Below, in pieces: positions 26,606-35,218 of a stretch of 64,000 nt of DNA. Origin of the DNA: Saprospiraceae bacterium (lineage in GTDB: Bacteria; Bacteroidota; Bacteroidia; Chitinophagales; Saprospiraceae); NCBI GenBank assembly GCA_016715965.1, contig JADJXG010000001.1, positions 2,485,501-2,549,500 of the forward strand, given 5' to 3'. Made by a program: the position numbers and the translations under genes. Position 1 is the first letter of the stretch, and each line of letters begins with the position of its first letter. Below the pieces are notes generated by a model. The model was not told the origin of the DNA and did no database searches. It saw nothing but the letters and a program-made list of their open reading frames with translations.

Positions 26606-28641
26606 ATTTCTTCTTTTGTTATTTTCGATCTATCCAGAATTTTAATGGATTTTATTTGATCCCCCACTAAAATACTTGCCAGCACATCCATGCCTTTGGT
26701 CAGCTGGCCAAAAATACTGTAATTCCCGTCCAGATGGGGTGTAGCGGTATACGTAATAAAAAATTGACATGACTCTGTATCCATACCCGCGCTTGCCATT
26801 CCAATTCGGCCAGGTACATCATATCTTAGCTCAGGATGAATTTCAGTGCGGATGCTGTAGTCCATACTACCATAACCATCTCCAATCGGACATCCGGTTT
26901 GAATGACAAAGTTGGGGACTACGCGGTGAATTATTTTATTGACAAAATAATCGGTTTCGATCAACTCAATCATATTGCAAACAGAGCCTGGAGCAATGAG
27001 AGGGTATAGCTCACACTCCATGGGTCCTTTGTCTGTTGTAATTTCAATCGCAATGGTATCCTTGTAATTTTTGAGTTTTTCCCAATTAATCGGGTGATTG
27101 AAATTGGGTTTTTTAATATCGGCAGGAATTTTTTTCAATTTGGCCAAAGCCCTGGAAAGATCATTGAAAGTTTCAATGTCTTTTGGTAAGATCAGTGCAT
27201 TTTGTGTTTCCGCAAAAATGGAGTCGGCTTTAAAAAAGGTCTTGAGATAAACCAGCTCATTGTTGGCAAAGGCTGTTGAAATAGCAGAAATACTGCCAAG
27301 TCTTTTCTTTTCGCAGGATTGAATGAGATATTTGCTGATTTTCTGGTAAATCGGATTTTTTGGTCCTTTGAAAATCACCGGAAAAACAGCCTTCTTGACC
27401 ATATACATCACAGATTCGGTCAAAGCAGTGTGAACAACATCAGAAGAAGCAGATTGATTGTTTGAAATTAACCAGTCAATCTCTTTGTACTCTGAAGAAA
27501 GAGCTTTGATGTAGGCCGATTTTTCATAGGGGTTTTTGCTTTTTACCATGTGGTTTTTAATCTGTTGGATCAGACCTGATCTGGTCAGGACTTTGTAGGC
27601 CGGCACTATTTTCAGGAGGGCTTCGTACAACAATGCTTTGACCTGCCAGGAAACGCCTCCCTGGTTGATGACACCGGTCAGATAATCTTCCTGGAATTCC
27701 TGACCATTCTCCACAAAATATTGAGCGGCCTGCACAGCCACCTGTGTGGATGGATTGAGCAATGCTTTTGAAGCCAGACTGCTGGCTTTGCCTCCGGGAA
27801 AGAATTGCAATCCGCGGACGATGGATAACTGCACCCTGTGATCCAAACCTCTTCGATACAACTCTTCCAATTCTGACAATGCTGCTGCAGTCCCAATTCT
27901 TGCAAATGCATGGATCAGACACAATCGGATGTCTGGATCTTTTTCTTCATAACAGGCTTCTTTATGGGCGTTGAAAAATGGTTTGGTGTCGTGTTCTTTG
28001 AATCGCATCAGCGAATGCGCAGCCCATAATCTGGATTTTTGATCATAGCTTTTGTTGGTCGCAATCTCTATTAATTTGGCTGTTGATTGCGGGCAAAATT
28101 TACCGCGCAGTCCATACCTGTAGAGCGCCAGTACCTGCCCTTGCACGTAATCGGGATGTTGATGGTTGTAAGATTTAATTTCACAGATCAGATTCAAGGT
28201 AGAATCAGAACCGCACCGACCGAGGGCTTCCAAAATCAAACCATTGGTTTTATTGAATTCTCCGGATGAATCCACCCCATTAAAAGTTTTTATAAGGGCA
28301 TTTTCTGCAGCGGGATGTCCAATTAAACCAAGTGCGAAAATGGCTTCCTGTTTGACCTGCTCGACCGGATCTTCCAAAAGTCTGATGATCGCTTCAAGAT
28401 GGTTCGAGTCTTTACAAACCCCCAGCGCTCTTGCAGCCAACAATCTCTTATATGCCTTTGGTTCAGTTAAAGCCAGTGCCAACGAGTCCTTTTCGCGCCT
28501 GTCCTGCCAATCCAGAATCCTCACCACCTCAGGATCAGTCAATGAATAAGTTGTTTGAGTCAAATCAATGGCTTCCGGAGGAACACATCTAAATGGAACG
28601 CACAAGAGCAAGCAAAAGATCAGAGGCAGAAAATGAGACAT
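26602..28641 (-). CDS. Secreted HEAT-repeat protein with C-terminal cyclophilin peptidyl-prolyl isomerase domain
   Basis: The protein starts with a signal peptide (SHFLPLIFCLLLCVPFRC) and may be a lipoprotein, although the lipobox is atypical. Residues about 45-330 contain HEAT-like helical repeats (AIIRLLEDPVEQVKQEAIFA, then LIGHPAAENALIKTF and similar). Residues about 520-675 form a cyclophilin domain with KIIHRVVPNFVIQTGCPIGD, SCQFFITYTATPHLDG and FGQLTKGMDVL, so it could isomerise Xaa-Pro bonds while the repeats bind a protein client. A frame from 28704 is open, but ATG 28641 directly precedes the signal sequence. It overlaps gcvT by 4 nt, a pairing with no obvious functional logic. Confidence 0.83.
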   Translation of the reverse strand: MSHFLPLIFCLLLCVPFRCVPPEAIDLTQTTYSLTDPEVVRILDWQDRREKDSLALALTEPKAYKRLLAARALGVCKDSNHLEAIIRLLEDPVEQVKQEAIFALGLIGHPAAENALIKTFNGVDSSGEFNKTNGLILEALGRCGSDSTLNLICEIKSYNHQHPDYVQGQVLALYRYGLRGKFCPQSTAKLIEIATNKSYDQKSRLWAAHSLMRFKEHDTKPFFNAHKEACYEEKDPDIRLCLIHAFARIGTAAALSELEELYRRGLDHRVQLSIVRGLQFFPGGKASSLASKALLNPSTQVAVQAAQYFVENGQEFQEDYLTGVINQGGVSWQVKALLYEALLKIVPAYKVLTRSGLIQQIKNHMVKSKNPYEKSAYIKALSSEYKEIDWLISNNQSASSDVVHTALTESVMYMVKKAVFPVIFKGPKNPIYQKISKYLIQSCEKKRLGSISAISTAFANNELVYLKTFFKADSIFAETQNALILPKDIETFNDLSRALAKLKKIPADIKKPNFNHPINWEKLKNYKDTIAIEITTDKGPMECELYPLIAPGSVCNMIELIETDYFVNKIIHRVVPNFVIQTGCPIGDGYGSMDYSIRTEIHPELRYDVPGRIGMASAGMDTESCQFFITYTATPHLDGNYSIFGQLTKGMDVLASILVGDQIKSIKILDRSKITKEEI

Positions 28642-28729
28642 CAATCGATCAGGCCTTATTAATAAAATAGGCTTAGATGATGGTGAGAAAAGATATTTTA
28701 TCAATGGTGATGATTCATTTTTATTTTAA

Positions 28730-29185
28730 TCAATCTTCAGCAACCACATCATCCACCGGCGTATTGTCCTCGTCGTCAAAACTAGGAATGGGTCTTGACA
28801 TCTCATGGGCAGGCGGATTTGGTTTTTCCCTTTCTTTGGCGGCCACACTTTTTGTGGCATGGGGCACCAACAGCAAACGCTGGCGATCGATTAACTCTCC
28901 GGTGACAGAACATATCCCGTAAGATTTGTTTTTGATTCTCACCAGGGCCAACTCGAGATTTTGGACAAATTGTCTTTGTCTCTCAGCCATTTTTGTAAGG
29001 AATTCGATTTCGGTATGGATCGAGCTATCGTCAAACCAATCTCCACCTTGCTCATCAGACATGTTTTCCCGCAGTTCCATCATCTGTTGCTCAAGGCCAG
29101 CCAGTTCAGTCTTGGCAGCCACCAACTTTTCATCTATGATGACTTTGAATTCCATCAACTCTTCGTCTGAATACCTGGCTTTCAT
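28730..29185 (-). CDS. DksA/TraR-family transcriptional regulator, zinc site reduced
   Basis: A 151-residue protein with an N-terminal coiled-coil region (MEFKVIIDEKLVAAKTELAG) and a C-terminal globule reading YGICSVTGELIDRQRLLLV near residue 92, the Bacteroidota form of the DksA/TraR fold. Of the four zinc-binding Cys of Escherichia coli DksA only one is evident, so the finger is probably held without zinc, or by other residues. DksA proteins enter the RNA polymerase secondary channel and modify initiation, often with ppGpp. The acidic C-terminal tail is notable. The promoter region shares a 20-nt element with tdh. Confidence 0.85.
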   Translation of the reverse strand: MKARYSDEELMEFKVIIDEKLVAAKTELAGLEQQMMELRENMSDEQGGDWFDDSSIHTEIEFLTKMAERQRQFVQNLELALVRIKNKSYGICSVTGELIDRQRLLLVPHATKSVAAKEREKPNPPAHEMSRPIPSFDDEDNTPVDDVVAED

Positions 29186-29188
29186 ATT

Positions 29189-29212
29189 ATCTTAAATTTG
29201 ACCGCAAAATTA
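29189..29212 (-). promoter_or_regulatory. Promoter/leader element of the DksA-like gene (shared with tdh)
   Basis: On the - strand TAATTTTG (plus 29205-29212) matches the -7 consensus TAnnTTTG and is followed by CGGTCAAATTTAAGAT before the ATG at 29185. The plus-strand 20-mer atcttaaatttgaccgcaaa (29189-29208) differs at only one base from 30286-30305 upstream of tdh. No good TTTG box at the expected distance; TTTA is nearest. Confidence 0.5.
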
Positions 29213-29350
29213 ACATCGTACTTGGCTTTAAACCTTTATTTTTTATTAAATAATCGCATTATTTAATACGTATATATGTAATATACCTATTAGTCAATAT
29301 GATATCACCAAAATTGGGGGCTGTTTGTCGCCCGAATCGCAGCGTTTGAC

Positions 29351-30280
29351 CTATGCTCCCAACATCTTAAACATTTCTGCACACATGGCTGGGAGATCAT
29401 AATGTGGTTTCCAAGCCCAATCCTTTCTGGCTTCAGAATCATCGATGGATTCGGTCCATGATTCTGCAATGGCTTGTCTGAAATCGGGTTCGTATTCTAT
29501 TTTGAAGTCGTGAACCTTTCTTTTGATTTCAGCGGCAATCTCTGCAGGTGTAAAACTCATACCCACCAGATTATAGCCAGATCTCAGGCTAAGACTTTTT
29601 CCATCGGCCTCCATCAATTCGATGGTAGCTCTGATCACATCATCCATATAGATCATGGGAAGTCTTGTATCTTCCCTCAGAAAACACCGGTAGTATTTAG
29701 ATTTTATGGCGGCATGAAAAATTTCAACCGCATAATCAGTGGTACCTCCTTCCGGTAAGGACTGCCAGCCAATCACTCCCGGATAGCGGATGGACCTCAC
29801 ATCCAGACCGTATCTTTTGTAGTAATATTCGCACCACATCTCTCCCGTTATTTTGGAAATTCCATAAACGGTGGTGGGCATGAATGAGCCAAACTGAGGT
29901 GTATTCACTTTTGGAGTAGAAGGCCCATAAATGGCGATAGAACTTGGAAAGAAAATGCGCTGAATATTTTTTTCTACCCCCAATTCAAGGACGTTTAAAA
30001 GACCCTGCATATTGATCTGCCAGGTTAAAAGTGGGTTTTTCTCGCCGCTGGCAGAAAGGATCGCTGCGAGATGATAAATCTGAACAATGCCATGCTCGTC
30101 AATGGTGCGCGAAATGGCTTCTTTGTCCAGTACATCCAGTAACAAGAAATGTGGAACAGGATTCGAAGGTGTTCTGATATCAGAACAAATGACCTGATCC
30201 TGTCCGTATCTTTTCCTGAGAGCATCGGCCAAAACAGTCCCAATCTGACCATTGGAACCTAGCATGAGTATTTTCCCCAT
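29351..30280 (-). CDS. tdh: L-threonine 3-dehydrogenase, SDR type
   Basis: An extended short-chain dehydrogenase of 309 residues that most closely resembles the SDR-type threonine dehydrogenase (threonine to 2-amino-3-ketobutyrate) rather than a sugar epimerase. Landmarks: ILMLGSNGQIGTVLADALR (NAD-binding, residues 4-22), AAILSASGEKNPLLTWQINM near 72, FFPSSIAIYGP near 109, catalytic YGISK near residue 137, and PGVIGWQSLPEGGTTDYAVE near 167, which is typical of this group. Threonine degradation through glycine would link it with gcvT in the window, but the two are not in one operon. Transcription likely starts from the element at 30286-30305. Confidence 0.87.
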   Translation of the reverse strand: MGKILMLGSNGQIGTVLADALRKRYGQDQVICSDIRTPSNPVPHFLLLDVLDKEAISRTIDEHGIVQIYHLAAILSASGEKNPLLTWQINMQGLLNVLELGVEKNIQRIFFPSSIAIYGPSTPKVNTPQFGSFMPTTVYGISKITGEMWCEYYYKRYGLDVRSIRYPGVIGWQSLPEGGTTDYAVEIFHAAIKSKYYRCFLREDTRLPMIYMDDVIRATIELMEADGKSLSLRSGYNLVGMSFTPAEIAAEIKRKVHDFKIEYEPDFRQAIAESWTESIDDSEARKDWAWKPHYDLPAMCAEMFKMLGA

Positions 30281-30285
30281 AAAGG

Positions 30286-30305
30286 ATCTTTAATTTGACC
30301 GCAAA
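30286..30305 (-). promoter_or_regulatory. Leader element of tdh, near-identical to that of the DksA-like gene
   Basis: atctttaatttgaccgcaaa on the plus strand equals the element at 29189-29208 in 19 of 20 positions. On the - strand it reads TTTGCGGTCAAATT(A/T)AAGAT, starting with the last four bases of a -7-like box. It is 6 nt from the tdh start codon. Confidence 0.5.
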
Positions 30306-30361
30306 TAAAAGCAAATTCTATTGCTTTCTGTGATTGGATTGGTCTGAAAATTTGGGGAATG

Positions 30362-31342
30362 TTATTTCAACTTCAGCTTGCCTTCACCCACTTTAAAGCC
30401 TTTGTTGTACACTTCCACTGAATACATGCCTTTTTGAAATCCTCCCGGATTACTAAATTTACCACAGCCTTCTTTTTCATCGTTGTTATAGCTTACATTG
30501 GCAGTAGTGCTGTACTTAACCGTTTCATTGGTTGCCAAATTTCTAATCACTCCTGAGCCGGAGGACTCAATGGTTTGTGTTTCACCAATTGGATTAATGA
30601 TTCTGATGTAAAAAGTTTCATTTCCGGTATCTGCGTTGGCATTTTTAGTAGTCTTAAAACACACCTCGATAAAATCAACTTCCGCTGCAGTACTTCTTTC
30701 ACGGGCTTTTTTGCCATCTCTGCTTTGCATTCCGGCTACTGATATTTTCTGGACATTGATGGCGCTTGCTTTGTTTACCCGGGCGCTCAATCTTTCTTTT
30801 TCAGAACTGATGTTTTCTTTTTCAGAAATCAAAGTGGATTTGATGTTCTCGAGCTGTTGCTTTTCTTGTTCTTTGGTTTGCACCTCCTGGGTTAACTTTT
30901 CTTTCTCAGAACTTAAAGACTGATTGGCACTGGTCAATTCCTGGTTTTCTCCTTTCAAACGATTGATTTCTGCCACATACTCGTTGAGTTTACTCTTCAT
31001 GTTGGCCATTTCATCTTTCGCTTTTCTGAGATTTTTGCTGTCCACCAAGAGTAAATTAATTTTTTCCTTTTGAAGTCTGAGTTCTTCTTTTTGTACTTCA
31101 ATGCTTCTGTTGAGCTCTTCGTTGTCTGTTTTCATGGTGTTCAGTTCGGCCACTGATTCCTGGTATTGTTTTTCCAGTTCAGCCTTGGCTTTATCAAGCT
31201 CGACGATTTCCGTTTCTTTGGTCATATTGTCTTGCTGAAGACTGCGGTTGTTGACAAATTGATACACATTTGCGCCCAAAAGAGCCAGAATTGCTACAAG
31301 AGCTGCGGCTTTCAGGTTTTGATTTGATTTTTGTTGAGTCAT
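30362..31342 (-). CDS. Membrane-anchored coiled-coil protein of unknown function
   Basis: The 326-residue protein has a short cytoplasmic N-terminus and one membrane helix (AAALVAILALLGANVYQFV, about residues 12-30). Residues 35-195 are a long heptad-type coiled coil rich in Glu, Lys and Leu (SSEKEKLTQEVQTKEQEK). The C-terminal 125 residues form a compact, probably beta-rich domain with EVDFIEVCFKTTKNANADTG and FYIRIINPIGET. The architecture resembles conserved Bacteroidota proteins of unknown role; the outward-facing coiled coil could span the periplasm. Stands alone, with no functional neighbours. Confidence 0.7.
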   Translation of the reverse strand: MTQQKSNQNLKAAALVAILALLGANVYQFVNNRSLQQDNMTKETEIVELDKAKAELEKQYQESVAELNTMKTDNEELNRSIEVQKEELRLQKEKINLLLVDSKNLRKAKDEMANMKSKLNEYVAEINRLKGENQELTSANQSLSSEKEKLTQEVQTKEQEKQQLENIKSTLISEKENISSEKERLSARVNKASAINVQKISVAGMQSRDGKKARERSTAAEVDFIEVCFKTTKNANADTGNETFYIRIINPIGETQTIESSGSGVIRNLATNETVKYSTTANVSYNNDEKEGCGKFSNPGGFQKGMYSVEVYNKGFKVGEGKLKLK

Positions 31343-31425
31343 CTTTTTTCTATTTTATGGTTGAACGTGTAAATTTAACCCAATTTTGTATCTTAGGGGC
31401 TGATTAACAAAATATTTAGCACAGC

Positions 31426-32139
31426 ATGAAAGAATCCCGTAAAATTTTATTCCTTGACATTGAGACGGTTTCAGCTGCGATGGAGTGGAAGGAATTGGAC
31501 AGCAAGTGGCAAGAGTTGTGGGCAGCAAAATCAAAATTTTATGCCCAACAGCACCCTGAACTATCAGAAGAACAGATTTATACCGACCGGGCTGCTATTT
31601 TTTCTGAATTTGGCAGAATCGTATGCATCAGCCTGGGAACTTTTCACCAGGATGGCATCCGGCTGAAAAGTCTGGTTGGAGAGGAGAAGGATATTTTGCT
31701 TCAATTTTTTGACATGGTAAATCTGCATTTTAACGATCCTCAAAAACATGGATTTTGCGGACACAACATTAGAGAGTTTGATCTTCCTTATATCTGCAGA
31801 CGGGCCATCATTTTAAACATTCCGATACCGCCCATTCTGCAATTGTCCGGAAAAAAACCTTGGGAAAGTCATTACATTTTGGATACGCTTGAGATGTGGA
31901 AATTTGGTGACATCAAGAATTTTAGTTCGCTCGATTTATTGGCTGCATGCCTGGGACTTCCCAGTTCCAAGACAGACATCAGTGGGAAAGATGTCAGCCG
32001 TGTTTTTTGGCAGGAAAAAGATATTCAACGGATTGCTGAGTATTGCATGAAAGATGTGGCTCTGACAGCCAATGTTTACCTCCGACTTTTGGGTTTAGAA
32101 CCCATTGCGGAGGATAAAGTAGAGACCCTTGCAGTCTAG
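31426..32139 (+). CDS. Predicted 3'-5' exonuclease, PolB-like (DEDDy)
   Basis: A 237-residue ribonuclease H-fold exonuclease. The three conserved acidic motifs are present: FLDIETVS (D-x-E, near residue 10), GHNIREFDLPYI (near 108) and YCMKDVALT (YxxxD, near 214), so the DEDDy class is indicated. It resembles the exonuclease domain of family B DNA polymerases without the polymerase. It probably trims DNA or RNA 3' ends. The converging recQ gene ends 6 nt away on the other strand; no operon is suggested. Confidence 0.85.
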   Translation: MKESRKILFLDIETVSAAMEWKELDSKWQELWAAKSKFYAQQHPELSEEQIYTDRAAIFSEFGRIVCISLGTFHQDGIRLKSLVGEEKDILLQFFDMVNLHFNDPQKHGFCGHNIREFDLPYICRRAIILNIPIPPILQLSGKKPWESHYILDTLEMWKFGDIKNFSSLDLLAACLGLPSSKTDISGKDVSRVFWQEKDIQRIAEYCMKDVALTANVYLRLLGLEPIAEDKVETLAV

Positions 32140-32145
32140 TGGTAT

Positions 32146-34023
32146 TTATTTGAGAAAGAATTTTTCCAACCTGCGCTCTATTTTATTTTCTCCGATCAGC
32201 TCAAGCAAGATGTATTCCACCAGTGGCTTTCGGTTCAATGGAAACATTTGAAAAATATGCGAGCTATAGCAGCCATGGTTGGTTTGAATTTCTTGGAGTA
32301 TTTTTTTTCTGATCTGTTCTCTTTGCACTCCTGAGTCATCCAATGATTTTTCGGACAGGCAGTTGTCGCATTTTCCACAATTCAAGGCCTTGCTTTCCCC
32401 AAAATACTCCAAAATATATTTTTGTCTGCATCCAGTATGATGCACCCAACGAACCATTTCTGCCAGTTTTTCCAATCTGATATCGCGGTAGGATTTCCAT
32501 TTGGATAGATCCAAATTTTGATTAAAGTTTTGCAGGAAAAAGAGACTTTGGTCATTGTCTGCAACTTCAAAGCTGATTAGTTTTTGATTGTGAAGAGCCA
32601 CAAAGAATTCCCGGATACTTTCGGGAGATTTATTCAGCAGGCTGACTAAGAAATCTTCGTTGATACGGGTGGGTACCTCCAAAATACCTTCGTGTGTGCG
32701 CAATAGTAATTTGATCCATGGTATTTTATCAGAGTCCCCAGACTGACTTAGTTTTTCGTAAATGAGTTCAGGAGATTTTAAAAATTGTATTCTGGATTTT
32801 GACTGAATTCCTTCGCCCAGTTGAATCAGGCCGGCTATTTCAAGATATTTCAAACCAGAATAAACAACAGCCAGGTTTTCTCCCAAATTTTTTGCGAAAG
32901 AGGAGAGGTCAAAATATTCGATGACGGATCCGTCTGGCGCGGTATTCATTTTTTTTAGATGATGCCATAAGTTCAGAATCCATTGGTCGGGAAGATCGGA
33001 GGCTTCAAATTTTTCAATCAATGTCTTTTCGTCCTTGTTGTTAAAAAGTACCACCGCCCAGGATGCTTTTCCATCTCTTCCTGCGCGACCGGCCTCCTGA
33101 AAATATTCTTCCAATTGATTGGGTAAATCAAGGTGAATGATCAATCGAACATCCGACTTATCTACGCCCATTCCAAATGCGTTGGTGCAACACATAATTC
33201 TACATGAGCCCGACATCCATAGCCTCATCTTTGCGGCTCTGATTTCAGGATCCAGACCAGCATGATAATGATCAGCAGATAGGCCCTGCTCCTGGAGAAA
33301 TCTTGCCACAGTCACTGTTTGTCTGCGGTTTCTGACATATACGAGGGCAGAGCCTTTTAACCGATTCAGAATGTGCAAAAGACTGTTTGGTTTGTTCTCA
33401 GTCTTCACCACCGAAATGGAAATATTGTCGCGCCTGAAAGAACTCTGATAAATCTTGGGGTCCTTCATCCGGAGATGCTCAAGAATGTCTTGTTTCACTC
33501 TTGGAGTCGCTGTAGCGGTCAATGCCAACACGGGTAATTTCAGAGGTTCTGTCAATTCATGAATTCTTAAATAACTCGGTCTGAAGTCATATCCCCACTG
33601 AGAGATACAATGCGCTTCATCCACAGCCACAAAGCTCCATTTGATTTGTCCGATCCATGACATGGAATTCAATAATTTCTCCGGACTCAAATACAATATT
33701 TTGATTTCTCCAATTTTCAATTTTTGAATCATTTCTTCAGACTCCGCTTTGTTGAATCCGGAGTGCAACATGGCAGCAGATATTCCTTTTTTGCGCAGGG
33801 CTTCTGTCTGGTCTTGCATCAGTGCAATCAGTGGAGATACAACCAAAGCAACTCCCGGCAAACACAGTGCAGGAACCTGATAACAAATGGATTTTCCGCC
33901 ACCGGTAGGCATCAGAGCCAGGGTGTGTTGACCATTCAGGATCGATTGAATAATTTTTTCCTGATCATGCCTAAACGCACCATAATGCCAATATTTTTTG
34001 AGGATTTCGACTGGATCTGGCAT
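32146..34023 (-). CDS. recQ: RecQ-family ATP-dependent DNA helicase
   Basis: A superfamily 2 helicase, 3' to 5' in characterised relatives, for recombination and replication restart. Motifs in order: I TGGGKSICYQ near residue 41, II VDEAHCISQWG near 134, III LTATATPRV near 168, V IMCCTNAFGMGVDKSDVR near 280 and VI QEAGRAGRDG near 310. The zinc-binding domain has four Cys (HTGCRQKY and ALNCGKCDNC, near residue 545). There is no HRDC domain in the C-terminus, and the 625-residue length fits the shorter Bacteroidota forms. Several RecQ paralogues are common per genome in this phylum, so the symbol marks the family. Confidence 0.9.
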   Translation of the reverse strand: MPDPVEILKKYWHYGAFRHDQEKIIQSILNGQHTLALMPTGGGKSICYQVPALCLPGVALVVSPLIALMQDQTEALRKKGISAAMLHSGFNKAESEEMIQKLKIGEIKILYLSPEKLLNSMSWIGQIKWSFVAVDEAHCISQWGYDFRPSYLRIHELTEPLKLPVLALTATATPRVKQDILEHLRMKDPKIYQSSFRRDNISISVVKTENKPNSLLHILNRLKGSALVYVRNRRQTVTVARFLQEQGLSADHYHAGLDPEIRAAKMRLWMSGSCRIMCCTNAFGMGVDKSDVRLIIHLDLPNQLEEYFQEAGRAGRDGKASWAVVLFNNKDEKTLIEKFEASDLPDQWILNLWHHLKKMNTAPDGSVIEYFDLSSFAKNLGENLAVVYSGLKYLEIAGLIQLGEGIQSKSRIQFLKSPELIYEKLSQSGDSDKIPWIKLLLRTHEGILEVPTRINEDFLVSLLNKSPESIREFFVALHNQKLISFEVADNDQSLFFLQNFNQNLDLSKWKSYRDIRLEKLAEMVRWVHHTGCRQKYILEYFGESKALNCGKCDNCLSEKSLDDSGVQREQIRKKILQEIQTNHGCYSSHIFQMFPLNRKPLVEYILLELIGENKIERRLEKFFLK

Positions 34024-34035
34024 GCCTTGTCATTG

Positions 34036-34890
34036 TCAAAAAGAAGGACAACGCAATTTTGTACTGCGTCGATTCTGAAAGGAAGCTGGATTGGATGGAT
34101 CTGAGGGTTTTAAGAAATATTGCAGGTGAATACCCATGGTTTGAAACCAATCCTTGTCTTTGTCATTTCCCCTTTGAGACCCATTGGGAAACCTGTTTGG
34201 ATTACCCAACTCTGCTGCCAGGTATCCATTTCCATTCAATAAATCATCATAAGAAACATATTTCCCGGACAAATCATCGAGATAATCGGTTTGTGTTCTG
34301 CGCCATTTAATGTCCACTCCAATCGCGATGCGCGAAGAGATCGCGTAGTTTATGCCCGTCCCAAAACCTATCGCGTGAGAGAATAAATCATATTTCTTAG
34401 GATAGCCAGGCATCCCCTGACCTTCAGTGCCAACATCCACCAGATCAATCCATCTCCCTTCAAATTTGGTTCTGGGATTGAAACCAAAGAAACTCAATCC
34501 GAAAGAAAAATAGGGCTGAAACAAGGTCTGAATGGGGATCCATTGAAAAAAATAAAAATCCATACCGAGATTGACCTCATGCACCAGTGTGGTGAAATTA
34601 AAGTTCCTGATTTTTTTCCATTCTTGTTTTGAAATCGCATCATCCGCATGCAAGCGCAGGTTCCAATATTGGATCTTAAAAGCAGCACCACTGCTCAACC
34701 AATATCCAGCCTCTATTCCCAATGCTGGCCTGGTTTGGACAATAACAGAGTGAAAGTCTTCTGTAAGGTCGCCTGCATAATTGGATCCTCCAAGAAAAAT
34801 TCCAACATTGACTGGTTGACTTCTAAGATAAGGCAAAGAAATTTGGATCAGGAAAACCGCGAAATGTATTTTAAACACCCAATTAAGCAT
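34036..34890 (-). CDS. Outer membrane beta-barrel protein, DUF6089-like
   Basis: A 284-residue secreted protein with a signal peptide (FKIHFAVFLIQISLPYLRSQ) and repeated amphipathic strands, e.g. VNVGIFLGGSNYAGDLTEDF, IEAGYWLSSGAAFKIQYWNLR and IAIGVDIKWRRTQTDYLDDL, typical of small beta-barrels. The GSNYAGDL opening and the FFQWIPIQTLFQPYFSFGLS strand resemble the DUF6089 family common in Bacteroidota. The last residues after the barrel (PSNPASFQNRRS) are basic and probably disordered. Role unknown. It follows recQ by 12 nt in the same direction. Confidence 0.7.
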   Translation of the reverse strand: MLNWVFKIHFAVFLIQISLPYLRSQPVNVGIFLGGSNYAGDLTEDFHSVIVQTRPALGIEAGYWLSSGAAFKIQYWNLRLHADDAISKQEWKKIRNFNFTTLVHEVNLGMDFYFFQWIPIQTLFQPYFSFGLSFFGFNPRTKFEGRWIDLVDVGTEGQGMPGYPKKYDLFSHAIGFGTGINYAISSRIAIGVDIKWRRTQTDYLDDLSGKYVSYDDLLNGNGYLAAELGNPNRFPNGSQRGNDKDKDWFQTMGIHLQYFLKPSDPSNPASFQNRRSTKLRCPSF

Positions 34891-35218
34891 TGCTAATCAA
34901 AACTATATAGATTAAACAAGTTGCAAATATAGTATAATTTAAATTTTTATGGATGGGATCCGGACAGGTGGATTACAAAGTATGTGCACCCTTGTTTTTG
35001 AATCGCTGGAATCTTAAACCTGCGTTAAATTTCATCGGGTCTCGCTTGGCTTGCATTGATGCTTATTCATTTAAACGATTATTAGTAAACGCATTACGAT
35101 ATTTGATTAAAATTTTTTCTTCTTATCCAAGGATCCTATCAATGGGGAATTAATCGTCCATTCCAACAATTGTAGGCATTGGACGTTTTTGATGGATAAA
35201 CCTACAAAATTCGTTTGC
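34891..35218. other. Intergenic stretch, no gene supported
   Basis: This 328-nt divergent gap between the beta-barrel gene and the subtilase holds AT-rich sequence near 34900-34950 and a 66-codon frame at 34953-35153 that has no recognisable features. Near the right end lies a terminator-like hairpin (separate entry). Promoters for both flanking genes presumably lie here, but no exact TAnnTTTG box was found. Confidence 0.5.
35155..35190 (+). terminator. Terminator-like hairpin in the subtilase leader
   Basis: CGTCCA (35155-35160) pairs with TGGACG (35180-35185) across an 18-nt loop, and five T follow (35186-35190). The structure lies 28 nt before the start at 35219. It could be an attenuator or end an upstream transcript; the loop is long for a strong terminator. 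Confidence 0.35.

Noticed and set aside
29351..30280. Nucleotide-sugar epimerase as an alternative for tdh
   Set aside because: The AAILSASGEKNPLLTW and PGVIGWQSLPEGG motifs match SDR-type threonine dehydrogenases better, and the gene is far from the polysaccharide cluster.
34953..35153. A 66-codon frame in the gap between the beta-barrel gene and the subtilase
   Set aside because: No recognised motif, no ribosome-binding site or promoter seen, and the length is expected by chance in such a gap.
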